Shown: piece after piece, positions 25,684-34,176 of the stretch
Layout of the letters: each line of letters opens with the position of its first letter
Numbering within the stretch: the first letter of the stretch is position 1
Assembly (NCBI GenBank): GCA_963818445.1
Contig: CAWFSG010000007.1
Span: 1-64,000, forward strand
Reading direction: 5' to 3'
DNA from: Prado023 sp963818445
GTDB lineage: Bacteria; Actinomycetota; Actinomycetes; S36-B12; CAIYMF01
Length of the DNA: 64,000 nt
Notes under the pieces: generated by a model
The model's input: only the letters and a program-made list of their open reading frames with translations
Told to the model about the DNA's origin: nothing
Databases searched by the model: none
Position numbers and translations under genes: made by a program

Positions 25684-27470
25684 GCCCCAAGCACGCCAAG
25701 CCGGAACCGCCGGAGGAACCGCAGGGTGGGTCAGCTCCACAGGTGACCTCCCGACCGGAGGTGACAGGTGCTGTCGCCGATGCGGTTGCGCCCGCAGCCC
25801 CTGTCGCCGATCCGGCTGTCGCGCCCGTCGCTGAAACGCCAGCCGCGGAACCGGCCGTCGCGCCCGTCCAACCCGTCGCGGAACCGCCCGCCCCCGTCGC
25901 CGAATCGATCTCGTCGGCACCTTCTGCGCCCCACACACCTGTCGCCGCACCGGCTGTCGCGGAACCGCTGGCCCCCGTCGCCGAATCGATCTCGTCGGCA
26001 CCCCCGGTGCCTCCCGCGCCTGTCGCAGGACCGGCTGTCGCGGAACCGGTGGCTGCGCCCGAAGCGCGACGCTCCCCTCCCGAGAGCACTCCTGCGCCCG
26101 CGTCGGCACCTGCTCCCGCTTCCGCTCCCGCTCCTGCGGCCAATCCCGTGCGCGTGCCGGAACCCGCCACCTCCAGGCCCGAGCCGCACACTCCGCCTGC
26201 CGATGGCCCGAGTGCCCCCACCCCCACCCCCACCCCCACCCCCACCCCTGCCAGCCCGACGCCGGTCACCCGACGCCCGCCGCCGCGACGCCCGGGGGGT
26301 CGCCGGGTCCGCTCGCGCTGGATGTGGGTGTTCCTTGCAGTCCTCGGCGTCGCGCTCGTCGGATGGCTGGTCGTGACGATGCGCCCGGTGGACACGCCGG
26401 GGACCCCGCAGCCGACGCCCACGCCAACGGCCTTCGCCGAGCAGCAGACGCTGCTGATCCAGGTTCGCAACGACGCGGACCTGGGAGCGGACAACATGGT
26501 CTCAGGTGTGGGTGGCGGCCTTCCAGCAGCTCAGTTGCTCGTGCCCTCGCGGCTGATCGTCGACGTCCCTGGAGCTGGCCAGCAGACGCTGGGCCAGAGC
26601 GCCCGGCTGCTCGACCGCTCCGCCTCGCAGGACGCGTTGTCCGACCTGCTCGCCCTGCGAATCGACGGGACCCTGAGCCTGGCCCGGCTTGCCCTGGCCG
26701 GGATGGTCGACTTCGTGGGGGGCATCACGGTCGACGTCGACCAGCCCATCACCGTGACCGATGAGGCCACGCAGGTCGAGACCGTCGTCGTTCCGGCCGG
26801 GACCCAGACCCTCGATGGCAACCAGGCTGCCACCTACGCGCTGGCCTGGTTGCCCGATGAGCCCGAGGCCGCCCGCCTGGCCCGGTACTCCCAGGTGATG
26901 ACCGCCACGATCTCGGGACTGCCCGACGACGCCCTGCGCATCGAGCAGATGCTCACGTCGTTGGGTGCCTCGGCCCGCACCACGACGACCACGGGAGCCG
27001 TCGCCGAGTTCCTCCTGCAGATGCGTCGCAGCATCCTCGAGGGGGGTCAACAGGTCCGGGTCCTGCCGACCACCGACATCGAGGCGGGCGAGACGCTGGC
27101 GGTCGTCCGGGTCGACCTGGTGGCAGCCGAGTCCGTGATCAGCTCGCTGCTGCCTCAGGCGATGCTCACCGGGGCGGAGTCCAACCCGAGGGTCCTGGTC
27201 CAGAACGGCGTGGGCACGCCGGGGCTCGGGGCCAGTGCCCGCGATCGGCTCGTGGGCGCGGGGATGGTGTACATCAACGGTGGCAATGCCGAGCAGTTCG
27301 ACCAGCCGGCGACCCTCGTCATCGTGGAGGACGCCACCACCGAATCGGTGGCGCTGGGAGCGAAGGTCGCTGAAGCCCTGGGAGTCCCGGCCACGGCCGT
27401 CCAGATCGCTGAGGACGGGCAGAACGTGGCGGACGTCGTCGTCATCCTCGGGGCCGACTTCGAGCCCTGA
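25680..27470 (+). CDS. LCP-like (LytR-CpsA-Psr) membrane protein with LytR_C domain
   Basis: The 596-residue protein has a very long Pro/Ala/Val-rich cytoplasmic region (residues 1-205), a basic patch, one transmembrane helix (about 218-238) and an extracytoplasmic part. The latter resembles an LCP domain (about 255-440) followed by a LytR_C domain (about 490-595). LCP proteins attach polymers to peptidoglycan. The usual arginine-rich lipid-phosphate motif is degenerate here (YALAWLPDEPEAARLARY), so activity is doubtful. ATG 25680 overlaps nadD. The N-terminal coding DNA contains tandem repeats. Confidence 0.75.
   Translation: MSPKHAKPEPPEEPQGGSAPQVTSRPEVTGAVADAVAPAAPVADPAVAPVAETPAAEPAVAPVQPVAEPPAPVAESISSAPSAPHTPVAAPAVAEPLAPVAESISSAPPVPPAPVAGPAVAEPVAAPEARRSPPESTPAPASAPAPASAPAPAANPVRVPEPATSRPEPHTPPADGPSAPTPTPTPTPTPASPTPVTRRPPPRRPGGRRVRSRWMWVFLAVLGVALVGWLVVTMRPVDTPGTPQPTPTPTAFAEQQTLLIQVRNDADLGADNMVSGVGGGLPAAQLLVPSRLIVDVPGAGQQTLGQSARLLDRSASQDALSDLLALRIDGTLSLARLALAGMVDFVGGITVDVDQPITVTDEATQVETVVVPAGTQTLDGNQAATYALAWLPDEPEAARLARYSQVMTATISGLPDDALRIEQMLTSLGASARTTTTTGAVAEFLLQMRRSILEGGQQVRVLPTTDIEAGETLAVVRVDLVAAESVISSLLPQAMLTGAESNPRVLVQNGVGTPGLGASARDRLVGAGMVYINGGNAEQFDQPATLVIVEDATTESVALGAKVAEALGVPATAVQIAEDGQNVADVVVILGADFEP
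25890..26001 (+). repeat. 81-bp direct repeat in the LCP-like gene
   Basis: The stretch encoding APVAESISSA, beginning GCCCCCGTCGCCGAATCGAT, occurs identically at 25890-25920 and again at 25971-26001, a period of 81 bases (27 codons). Diverged pieces of the same VA/EP-rich unit lie on both sides. The region encodes the disordered cytoplasmic head. Confidence 0.7.
26216..26247 (+). repeat. CCCCAC hexanucleotide run
   Basis: About five tandem CCCCAC units encode alternating Thr-Pro residues just before the basic patch and membrane helix. The run keeps the frame because the unit is six bases. It is a slippage-prone microsatellite. Confidence 0.75.
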
Positions 27471-27515
27471 ATCGACGGGCCGCCGGGAGCACGCCGGGGC
27501 GGTAGGCTCGCGGCC

Positions 27516-27902
27516 GTGACTGCTGACTCCCGGGCCGTGGCCCTGACCATCGCCGCCGCTCATGCTGCCGCAGACAAGCTGGCTGAGGACATCGTGGCCA
27601 TCGACGTGAGCAACCATCTCGTCCTCACTGACGTGTTCCTGCTCTGCTCGGCGGCCAACGACCGCGCCGTGCGTGCCGTCGTGGACGGCATCGAGGAAGC
27701 GCTGATCAAGCAGGGAGTCAAGCCGTTGCGGCGCGAGGGCGAGGCGGAGGGCCGCTGGGTCCTGCTGGACTACAACGACATCGTGGTGCACGTGCAGCAG
27801 TCCGAGGAGCGGTTCCACTACGCCCTCGAGCGGCTGTGGCGCGACTGCCCGATCATCGAGCTCCCCGAGGAGGTCAACCGGCCCCGCTCGGCCACCCCGT
27901 GA
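27516..27902 (+). CDS. rsfS: Ribosomal silencing factor RsfS
   Basis: RsfS binds L14 and blocks subunit joining under starvation. The 128-residue protein contains KLAEDIVAIDVS, LTDVFLLCSAAN, EGEAEGRWVLLDYNDIVVHV and FHYALERLW, all family hallmarks. TAGGCT (27503-27508) lies seven bases before GTG 27516, suggesting a leaderless message. The stop overlaps the phosphatase start. Confidence 0.95.
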   Translation: MTADSRAVALTIAAAHAAADKLAEDIVAIDVSNHLVLTDVFLLCSAANDRAVRAVVDGIEEALIKQGVKPLRREGEAEGRWVLLDYNDIVVHVQQSEERFHYALERLWRDCPIIELPEEVNRPRSATP

Positions 27903-28588
27903 GCGACGGCTGGAACGCCGCGCCCCGGAGGCGGGTGATCTTCTGGCGGCATGGCCGCACGGCGTGGAACCTGGCGAACCGGTTCCAGGGGGCGACAGAC
28001 GTCCCCCTTGACGAGGTGGGAGTTGCGCAGGCTGCCGCTGCAGCGCCGTCGCTGGCCAGGATGGGACCGACGGCCATCGTCTCCAGCGACCTGGACCGGG
28101 CGGTGACGACGGCTCGGGTCCTGGCGGGCCTGACCGGCCTGGACGTGATCGAGGACGCGGGACTCCGGGAGACCGATGGCGGCCGGTGGCAGGGGCTGAC
28201 CCGTGACGAGATCATCGCGCAGGACCGCGACCTCTTCCTGGGATGGGTCGCTGGGCACGACGTCCGTCCGCCCGGTGGTGAGGTGCGCAGCGAGGTCGTG
28301 ACCCGCGTGGTCGGGGCTGTCGACCGGCAGGTTGCGGTGCTCCCCGCTGGCGGGACGTTGGTCGTGGTCAGCCATGGCGGCGCGATCCGCGGTGCCATCG
28401 GAGGGCTGCTCGGGCTGGCCCCGGAGCAGTGGACGGCGCTGGGCGTGATCAGCAACTGCGCCTGGAGCGTGCTGAGCCAGCTCACGCTGCCCGCTGAGCC
28501 GGGCGGCGAGCCGGTGACCCGGTGGCGGCTCGAGGAGTACAACGCCGCCGCCGCCCCGGAACCTGCCCTGGGCGCCGACGACGCCTGA
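27899..28588 (+). CDS. Histidine phosphatase (phosphoglycerate mutase-like)
   Basis: The 229-residue protein carries the RHG motif FWRHGRTAWN near residue 15, the acidic ETDGGRWQG segment and the second catalytic His in VVVSHGGAIRG. Such enzymes act on phosphoglycerate or other phosphate esters; the substrate here is not clear. GTG 27899 overlaps the rsfS stop (GTGA), and the open frame upstream of that lies inside rsfS. A 42-bp palindrome follows. Confidence 0.9.
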   Translation: MSDGWNAAPRRRVIFWRHGRTAWNLANRFQGATDVPLDEVGVAQAAAAAPSLARMGPTAIVSSDLDRAVTTARVLAGLTGLDVIEDAGLRETDGGRWQGLTRDEIIAQDRDLFLGWVAGHDVRPPGGEVRSEVVTRVVGAVDRQVAVLPAGGTLVVVSHGGAIRGAIGGLLGLAPEQWTALGVISNCAWSVLSQLTLPAEPGGEPVTRWRLEEYNAAAAPEPALGADDA

Positions 28589-28619
28589 GGCCCTCGAACC
28601 CACGCTGCTGAGTCGGCAC

Positions 28620-28661
28620 AATTGGTGAGGCCCCCCGGAACACCGGGAGGCCTCACCAATT
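28620..28661. terminator. Bidirectional hairpin terminator
   Basis: AATTGGTGAGGCC and GGCCTCACCAATT form the outer arms of a 42-base inverted repeat, with CCCGG/CCGGG inside and an AACA loop; only one inner position is unpaired. It lies between the plus-strand phosphatase and the minus-strand tRNA-Ala and can stop transcription from both sides. Confidence 0.8.
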
Positions 28662-28662
28662 G

Positions 28663-28735
28663 TGGAGCTGAGGGGACTCGAACCCCTGACCCCCTGCATG
28701 CCATGCAGGTGCGCTACCAGCTGCGCCACAGCCCC
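28663..28735 (-). tRNA. tRNA-Ala(GGC)
   Basis: Read on the minus strand, the acceptor arms GGGGCTG and CAGCTCC pair with one G-T wobble. The D-arm is GCGC-AGCTGGTA-GCGC and the anticodon arm CCTGC-ATGGCAT-GCAGG with anticodon GGC. The T-arm is AGGGG-TTCGAGT-CCCCT. The length is 73 with discriminator A and no encoded CCA. Upstream on the same strand a TATCCT hexamer is a plausible -10. Confidence 0.96.
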
Positions 28736-29096
28736 GAATACCCCGGAAGGATACCCGAGGTGCGCGCCCGATCGGAAATCGGTTCCGGCCGGTCGGGGCC
28801 TCGGCGGGCGCCACCGTCAGAAGTCCGCGCACCGGTCACCCCGTCACCTCGCCGGCCGGCCACGTCAACCCGGTGATTCCGCGCGTTGCCCGCCACTTCG
28901 CGCACGCCCTCGCGCGTTGCCCGCCGTATGTGGCGCGCAACGCGCACGAGTCATCCGGGATGGCGGGGAACTCGCGGTCTGCTCGCTCCGCAAGGTGCTG
29001 CCGCCGGGGCCACGTCGTCGCAGCAGGGTGCAGCGACCGGCTGTGCGCCGACATCCAGGACGGGGGCACTGGGCTCAGCGACTACCCTTGTGCCCC
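28736..29096. other. tRNA-Ala / leuS divergent gap with GCGCGTTGC repeats
   Basis: This 361-base region has no gene. It carries the tRNA promoter (minus-strand TATCCT near 28749-28754). GCGCGTTGCCCGCC occurs twice (28881-28894 and 28912-28925), and a near-inverse copy lies at 28932-28945. The second copy and the inverse copy form a 14-bp hairpin with one mismatch and a six-base loop. TACCCT (29083-29088) precedes the leuS ATG by eight bases. Confidence 0.6.
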
Positions 29097-31583
29097 ATGA
29101 GCACCATCCCGCCGGAGATCGCCGAGACCCCCCAGGGGTACGACCCCACCGCGCTGCAGGACAAGTGGCTGGAGGTGTGGGACCGGCTCGCGCCGTTCCG
29201 CTCCGGACGCCCCGACGACGAGCGCCCGCGAAAGTACGTGCTCGACATGTTCCCCTACCCCTCGGGCGACCTGCACATGGGCCACGCCGAGGCCTACGCC
29301 TTGGGCGACGTGCTCGCGCGGTACTGGGTCCAGCAGGGCTACAACGTGATGCACCCGATCGGCTGGGACGCCTTCGGCCTGCCGGCGGAGAACGCCGCCA
29401 TCAAGAACAGCGCCGACCCGCGGGCGTGGACCTACGAGAACATCGCCACCCAGAAGGAGTCGATGCGCCGCTATGGCTGCTCCTTCGACTGGGACCGGGT
29501 GCTCAACACGTGCGACCCCGAGTTCTACCGGTGGAACCAGTGGTTCTTCCTGAAGATGTTCGAGCGCGGCTTGGCCTACCGCAAGGACAGCGCGGTCAAC
29601 TGGTGCCCGAAGGACCAGACGGTGCTGGCCAACGAGCAGGTCGTCGGCGGGCTGTGCGAGCGCTGCGACACCCCGGTGACGAAGAAGAAGCTCACTCAGT
29701 GGTACCTGAAGATCACCGACTACGCCGACCGGCTGCTCGACGACATGAGCCTGCTCGAGGGCCAGTGGCCGGACAAGGTCCTGCACATGCAGCGCAACTG
29801 GATCGGGCGTTCCACCGGCGCTGAGGTCCAGTTCGCGATCGAGGGCCGCGACGAGCCCGTGACGGTCTACACGACCCGGCCGGACACCTTGTTCGGTGCC
29901 ACGTTCTTCGTGGTCGCCGCGGACTCCGACCTGGCCGCCGAACTGGCGGCCGGCACCGAGGCCGAGGCCGAGTTCGCCGAGTACCTGGTGGCCACAAAGC
30001 GCGAGACCGACATCGACCGGATGGCCAGCGATCGCCCCAAGACCGGGGTGTTCCTCTACCGGTACGCGATCAACCCGGTCAACGACGAGCGGCTGCCGAT
30101 CTACGCCGCCGACTACGTCCTGGCCGACTACGGGACCGGCGCGATCATGGCCGTCCCCGCGCACGACCAGCGCGACCTCGACTTCGCGCGCGCGTTCAGC
30201 CTCCCGGTGCGCATCGTCGTGGAGTCCGACACCGACCCGCTGGAGACGGGCGTGGCCACAGCCGACGACGGCGCGCACGTCAACTCCGGCCCGCTGGATG
30301 GGCTGGACAAGGACGCCGCGATCGCCCGGATGATCGAATGGCTCGACGAGCAGGGCCGGGGGAGGGCCGCGATCAACTACCGACTGCGCGACTGGCTGAT
30401 CAGTCGCCAGCGCTTCTGGGGCACCCCGATCCCGATCATCCACTGCCCCGCCTGTGGCGAGGTGCCGGTGCCCGAGGACCAGCTGCCGGTTGAGCTGCCC
30501 GACGCGACCGGCCTGGACCTCAAGCCCAAGGGCGCCTCGCCCCTGGGGGCCCTGGACGAGTGGTCCATCGTGGACTGCCCGCGGTGCGGCGGACCGGCGC
30601 GCCGGGACCCCGACACGATGGACACCTTCGTCGACTCGTCGTGGTACTTCCTGCGCTACCTGGACCCGGCGAAGTCCGACGGTCCGTTCGACCCGGCGCA
30701 GGCCAACGCGTGGCTGCCGATCGACCAGTACGTCGGCGGGGTGACCCACGCGATCCTGCACCTGCTGTACGCGCGGTTCTTCACCAAGGTCATCCACGAC
30801 ATGGGCATGCTCGACGCCGTCGAGCCCTTCACCCGCCTGCTCAACCAGGGCATGGTCCAGATGGACGGCTCGGCGATGAGCAAGTCCCGCGGCAACCTGG
30901 TGCGTCTGTCCGACGAGCTGGCGGTGCACGGCGTGGACGCGGTGCGCCTGACGATGGTGTTCGCCGGCCCGCCGGAGGACGACATCGACTGGGCCGACGT
31001 CTCGCCGGGCGGATCCAAGAGGTTCCTGGCCCGCGCCTGGCGGCTGTCCGGCGACATCACGAGCGCGCCGGGCACCGACCCTGCCGGCGGCGACCTGGCC
31101 CTGCGGCGCATCACCCACCGCTCGGTCCACGACGCTGGCCTGGCCGTGGAGACCTACCGGTTCAACGTGGCCGTCGCCAAGACGATGGAACTGGTCAACG
31201 CGGCCCGCAAGGCGATCGACTCCGGCGTCGGTCCGGGCGACCCGGCGGTGCGCGAGGCGGCCGAGGCTGTCGCGATCATGCTGTCCCTGGTCGCGCCGTA
31301 CACCGCCGAGGAGATGTGGGATCGGCTGGGCCACGAGCCGTGCGTGGCCCTGGCCGGGTGGCCGACGGTCGACCCGGAGCTCCTGGTCCAGGAGTCGGTG
31401 ACGTGCGTCGTGCAGATCGCCGGGAAGGTGCGCGAGCGCCTCGAGGTGTCCCCGGACATCACCGAGGCGGAGCTGCGGGCACTGGCGCTGGCTACCCCCG
31501 CGGTGGTCGCGGCCGTCGGCGATCGGGAGCCGCGAGCGGTGATCGTGCGCGCCCCGAAGCTCGTGAACGTGGTTCCGGGCTGA
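29097..31583 (+). CDS. leuS: Leucyl-tRNA synthetase
   Basis: LeuRS charges tRNA-Leu. The 828-residue protein has the HIGH-type motif DLHMGHAEAY near residue 58, the CP1 editing domain (YGTGAIMAVPAHDQRD near 345), Cys pairs in inserted zinc-like loops (CPACGE and CPRCGG) and AMSKSRGN near 594. ATG 29097 follows TACCCT by eight bases without a Shine-Dalgarno, so a leaderless message is likely. The palindromic repeat copy 2 begins 11 bases after its stop. Confidence 0.97.
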   Translation: MSTIPPEIAETPQGYDPTALQDKWLEVWDRLAPFRSGRPDDERPRKYVLDMFPYPSGDLHMGHAEAYALGDVLARYWVQQGYNVMHPIGWDAFGLPAENAAIKNSADPRAWTYENIATQKESMRRYGCSFDWDRVLNTCDPEFYRWNQWFFLKMFERGLAYRKDSAVNWCPKDQTVLANEQVVGGLCERCDTPVTKKKLTQWYLKITDYADRLLDDMSLLEGQWPDKVLHMQRNWIGRSTGAEVQFAIEGRDEPVTVYTTRPDTLFGATFFVVAADSDLAAELAAGTEAEAEFAEYLVATKRETDIDRMASDRPKTGVFLYRYAINPVNDERLPIYAADYVLADYGTGAIMAVPAHDQRDLDFARAFSLPVRIVVESDTDPLETGVATADDGAHVNSGPLDGLDKDAAIARMIEWLDEQGRGRAAINYRLRDWLISRQRFWGTPIPIIHCPACGEVPVPEDQLPVELPDATGLDLKPKGASPLGALDEWSIVDCPRCGGPARRDPDTMDTFVDSSWYFLRYLDPAKSDGPFDPAQANAWLPIDQYVGGVTHAILHLLYARFFTKVIHDMGMLDAVEPFTRLLNQGMVQMDGSAMSKSRGNLVRLSDELAVHGVDAVRLTMVFAGPPEDDIDWADVSPGGSKRFLARAWRLSGDITSAPGTDPAGGDLALRRITHRSVHDAGLAVETYRFNVAVAKTMELVNAARKAIDSGVGPGDPAVREAAEAVAIMLSLVAPYTAEEMWDRLGHEPCVALAGWPTVDPELLVQESVTCVVQIAGKVRERLEVSPDITEAELRALALATPAVVAAVGDREPRAVIVRAPKLVNVVPG

Positions 31584-31593
31584 CCCCGGTCGT

Positions 31594-31638
31594 GGTGTGA
31601 ACGGAATCGACCATTTGATGGTCGGTTCCGTTCACACC
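31594..31638. repeat. Palindromic repeat, copy 2 (leuS-degV gap)
   Basis: GGTGTGAACGGAATCGACCAT (31594-31614) pairs with ATGGTCGGTTCCGTTCACACC (31618-31638) around a three-base centre, with a single T-G mismatch, so the palindrome is nearly perfect over 45 bases. It matches copy 1 at 2967-3007. It stands 11 bases after leuS and 23 bases before the degV -10 hexamer. Confidence 0.85.
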
Positions 31639-31674
31639 GACGCTCGGGCCCTTCAGCGCGTAGCCTGATCGCCC

Positions 31675-32511
31675 ATGAACGTGGCGATCGTCTCCGACTC
31701 GACCGGCTACCTCACCGAGGCGCTCACCCCGCCGGGGTTGACCATCGTCCCCGTGGCGATCATCCTCGAGGGGACGTCCTACGACGAGGGCACCGAGATC
31801 AGCGTCACGGAGGTCGCCGACGCGCTGCGGCGCAAGGCGGCGGTATCCACCTCCAGGCCCGCTCCGGCCCGGTTCGCCGAGGAGTATGCGCGCCTGGCTG
31901 AGCAGGGCTACGACCACATCGTGAGCGTGCACCTGTCCGGGGACATGTCCGGCACGTACGACGCGGCTCGGATGGCCGCCCGTGAGGCGAGCATCCCGGT
32001 GATGGTCGTGGACTCGCGCACGGTCGGCACAGCACTCGGCTTCGCGGCGAGGTCCGCGGCTCAGGTCGTCGCCGCCGGGGGAAGCGCTGAGGAGGCGGCG
32101 GCGGCAGCAACGCGGCGGGCGGCAGCCTCCCGCACGTGGATCGTCGTCGACAGCCTCGACCAGCTGCGCCGTGGCGGACGGATCGGCGCAGCCCAGGCCC
32201 TGCTCGGCAACGCCCTGATGGTCAAGCCGATCCTGCAGATAACCGACGGGATGATCACGCCGCTGGAGAAGCAGCGCACCATGGGCCGGGCGATCGCCCG
32301 GATGGCCGAGATCGCCTGTGAGTACGCCGGGTCGGGCTCGGCCGACGTGGTGGTCCAGCACTGCGCCGCCCCCGAGCGCGCAGCGGACCTCGCCGGCGCC
32401 CTGCGCGACGCGCTCCCGGCTGCCGACGTGCACGTGGTGGAGGTCGGTGCGGTGATCAGCGCGCACGTGGGGTTGGGCACCGTCTCCGTTGCGGTGTGCC
32501 CGCATGAGTGA
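31675..32511 (+). CDS. DegV family fatty-acid-binding protein
   Basis: DegV proteins bind a fatty acid for delivery to fatty-acid kinase or lipid synthesis. The 278-residue protein opens with VAIVSDSTGYL and contains VSTSRPAP, HLSGDMSGTY and LDQLRRGGRI, all family signatures. TAGCCT (31661-31666) ends eight bases before ATG 31675. Its stop overlaps the start region of the acyltransferase gene, which fits a shared role in phospholipid synthesis. Confidence 0.92.
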   Translation: MNVAIVSDSTGYLTEALTPPGLTIVPVAIILEGTSYDEGTEISVTEVADALRRKAAVSTSRPAPARFAEEYARLAEQGYDHIVSVHLSGDMSGTYDAARMAAREASIPVMVVDSRTVGTALGFAARSAAQVVAAGGSAEEAAAAATRRAAASRTWIVVDSLDQLRRGGRIGAAQALLGNALMVKPILQITDGMITPLEKQRTMGRAIARMAEIACEYAGSGSADVVVQHCAAPERAADLAGALRDALPAADVHVVEVGAVISAHVGLGTVSVAVCPHE

Positions 32512-33145
32512 CATCACCTGGCCGGCGATGGGCGATGTGAACTGGGCGGCGGTGCTCGTGGCGGGCGCCGCCAGCTACGCGTTGGGCTCCCTGAGCCCGG
32601 CCGCGGCTGCGGCGCGGCTGCGCGGAGTGGACCTGCAGGGGAGTGGCTCGGGCAACCCCGGGGCCACGAATGCCGCGCGTGCGATGGGCGTGCAGGTGGG
32701 CGTGCTCGTCGGTGCCCTGGACGTTGCCAAGGGGTTCGCGCCCGTGACGTTCTTCAACCAGTACGGCGAGCCGTGCGGCGAGGTCGCCGGCATCGCCGCG
32801 GTGCTCGGACACGTCAGCTCCCCGCTGCTCAAGGGCAAGGGCGGCAAGGGGGTGGCCACCTCGCTGGGGGCGATCCTCGCGATCGAGCCGCTCTGGGCGG
32901 TCCCCGTGCTCGTCAGCTTCGGTGCCACCGTTGGCCTGACCCGCCAGGTCGGCATGGGGTCGGTGGTCGGATCGCTGATGCTGGTGCCGACCTCGTTCGT
33001 CATCTGGCGGGGGTGGGCCGGGGTCGGTTTCGCTGCCGGGATGTCCGGGCTGGTCGTCCACCGCCACCGCAGGAACATCAAGTCGTTCGTGGCCACCCTG
33101 CGCGACTCCGGGTCGGCCGCGTCGCGGGAGCCGGCTCCGGCCTGA
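32504..33145 (+). CDS. plsY: Glycerol-3-phosphate acyltransferase, PlsY type
   Basis: PlsY transfers the acyl group from acyl-phosphate to glycerol-3-phosphate in the membrane. The 213-residue protein has five to six hydrophobic segments, the substrate motif GSGNPGATNAAR near residue 47, HVSSPLLKGKGGKGVATSLG and a basic C-terminal tail. ATG 32504 overlaps the degV stop by eight bases; ATG 32528 is an alternative. Coupling to the DegV fatty-acid-binding gene is sensible. Confidence 0.88.
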   Translation: MSDITWPAMGDVNWAAVLVAGAASYALGSLSPAAAAARLRGVDLQGSGSGNPGATNAARAMGVQVGVLVGALDVAKGFAPVTFFNQYGEPCGEVAGIAAVLGHVSSPLLKGKGGKGVATSLGAILAIEPLWAVPVLVSFGATVGLTRQVGMGSVVGSLMLVPTSFVIWRGWAGVGFAAGMSGLVVHRHRRNIKSFVATLRDSGSAASREPAPA

Positions 33146-33242
33146 CCCCCACTCGGCCGACTGCTGCCGCTCGGTGCCGGCTATCCACAGATCGTGACCT
33201 GACGGGTTCCTGATCGGCCACCATCGACCTAGCGTCGCTGCC

Positions 33243-34166
33243 GTGAGTCGCACCCAGGACCTCGTCCTCGCCCGCCTGCGACTCATCGCCATGCGCTGGC
33301 AGGGCGGATTGGCCGCCCCCGAGGCGCCCGCGCGGGTGATCGGTGCCGGTGGCGTGCCCGAACGCGGGGAACTCCCCGCGCCGAGCTGGGAGGAGGGCGG
33401 GGAGGCGGCCGGCCCCGGGCTCGACGGTGAGGAGTCGGCATGGGCGGCCGGCATCGGGCTCGACGGCGCGGAACCGCAGTGGTCGGCCGGCCTCGATCGA
33501 GGGAACGCGTCGGATGCTGATCGAGGGGCTGCGCCCGAGGACGAACCGCCGGCGCAGCCGGTGCCGGGCATGTGGATCCGGCTCGTGGCACTCCTTGTCG
33601 TGATCGTGGGGATCGGTGGGGTCGCGATCCTGGCCACGTCCTGGCCGCGGGAGCAGCAGCCGGAGTCCGTCGCCGAGCCCCGGGTCACGGCATCCGGGGA
33701 TCCCTTCGCCGATCCGTTCCAGGTGGCCCCGCCCTCGCCGTCGCCGCCGGTCACGGTCCACGTGGTGGGTGAGGTCCGAGAGCCCGGCGTCGTCCGGCTG
33801 CCCGCCGGGTCGCGGGTGGTGGACGCGGTCAGGGCGGCCGGCGGGTTGCGTCGTGGAGGCACGCTGGGTGGGACGAACCTCGCCCGGGTGCTCACTGACG
33901 GGGAGCGGATCGAAGTCGGTGGGCAGGAGGCCGCCTCAGCCGCGGGTGCACCCGGGCAGGCGGGCGGGTCGGCGGGACCACTCGACCTCAACACCGCCAC
34001 AGCCGAGCAGCTCGACGCCCTTCCGGGGGTCGGCCCCGTCACTGCCGCGAAGATCCTCGCGTGGCGTTCGACGCACACGCGGTTCAGCGTCGTCGACGAG
34101 CTGGCCGAGGTCCCGGGGATCGGACCCAAGACCCTGGCGGACCTGCGTCCCCTTGTCCGGGTCTGA
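33243..34166 (+). CDS. comEA: ComEA-like DNA-binding competence protein
   Basis: The 307-residue protein has a cytoplasmic N-terminal region (1-105) rich in Gly/Glu with GLDGEES- and GLDGAEP-like repeats, one membrane helix (about 112-130), an SLBB domain (VTVHVVGEVREPGVVRLPAGSRV, split here by family blocks) and a C-terminal double helix-hairpin-helix (LDLNTATAEQLDALPGVG). ComEA binds incoming DNA on the outer face. GTG 33243 follows TAGCGT by seven bases. comEC follows after ten bases. Confidence 0.9.
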   Translation: MSRTQDLVLARLRLIAMRWQGGLAAPEAPARVIGAGGVPERGELPAPSWEEGGEAAGPGLDGEESAWAAGIGLDGAEPQWSAGLDRGNASDADRGAAPEDEPPAQPVPGMWIRLVALLVVIVGIGGVAILATSWPREQQPESVAEPRVTASGDPFADPFQVAPPSPSPPVTVHVVGEVREPGVVRLPAGSRVVDAVRAAGGLRRGGTLGGTNLARVLTDGERIEVGGQEAASAAGAPGQAGGSAGPLDLNTATAEQLDALPGVGPVTAAKILAWRSTHTRFSVVDELAEVPGIGPKTLADLRPLVRV

Positions 34167-34176
34167 CCGGCCGGCC

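Noticed and set aside
26216..26247. Possible CRISPR-like repeat
   Set aside because: It is a hexanucleotide microsatellite inside a coding frame, without spacers.
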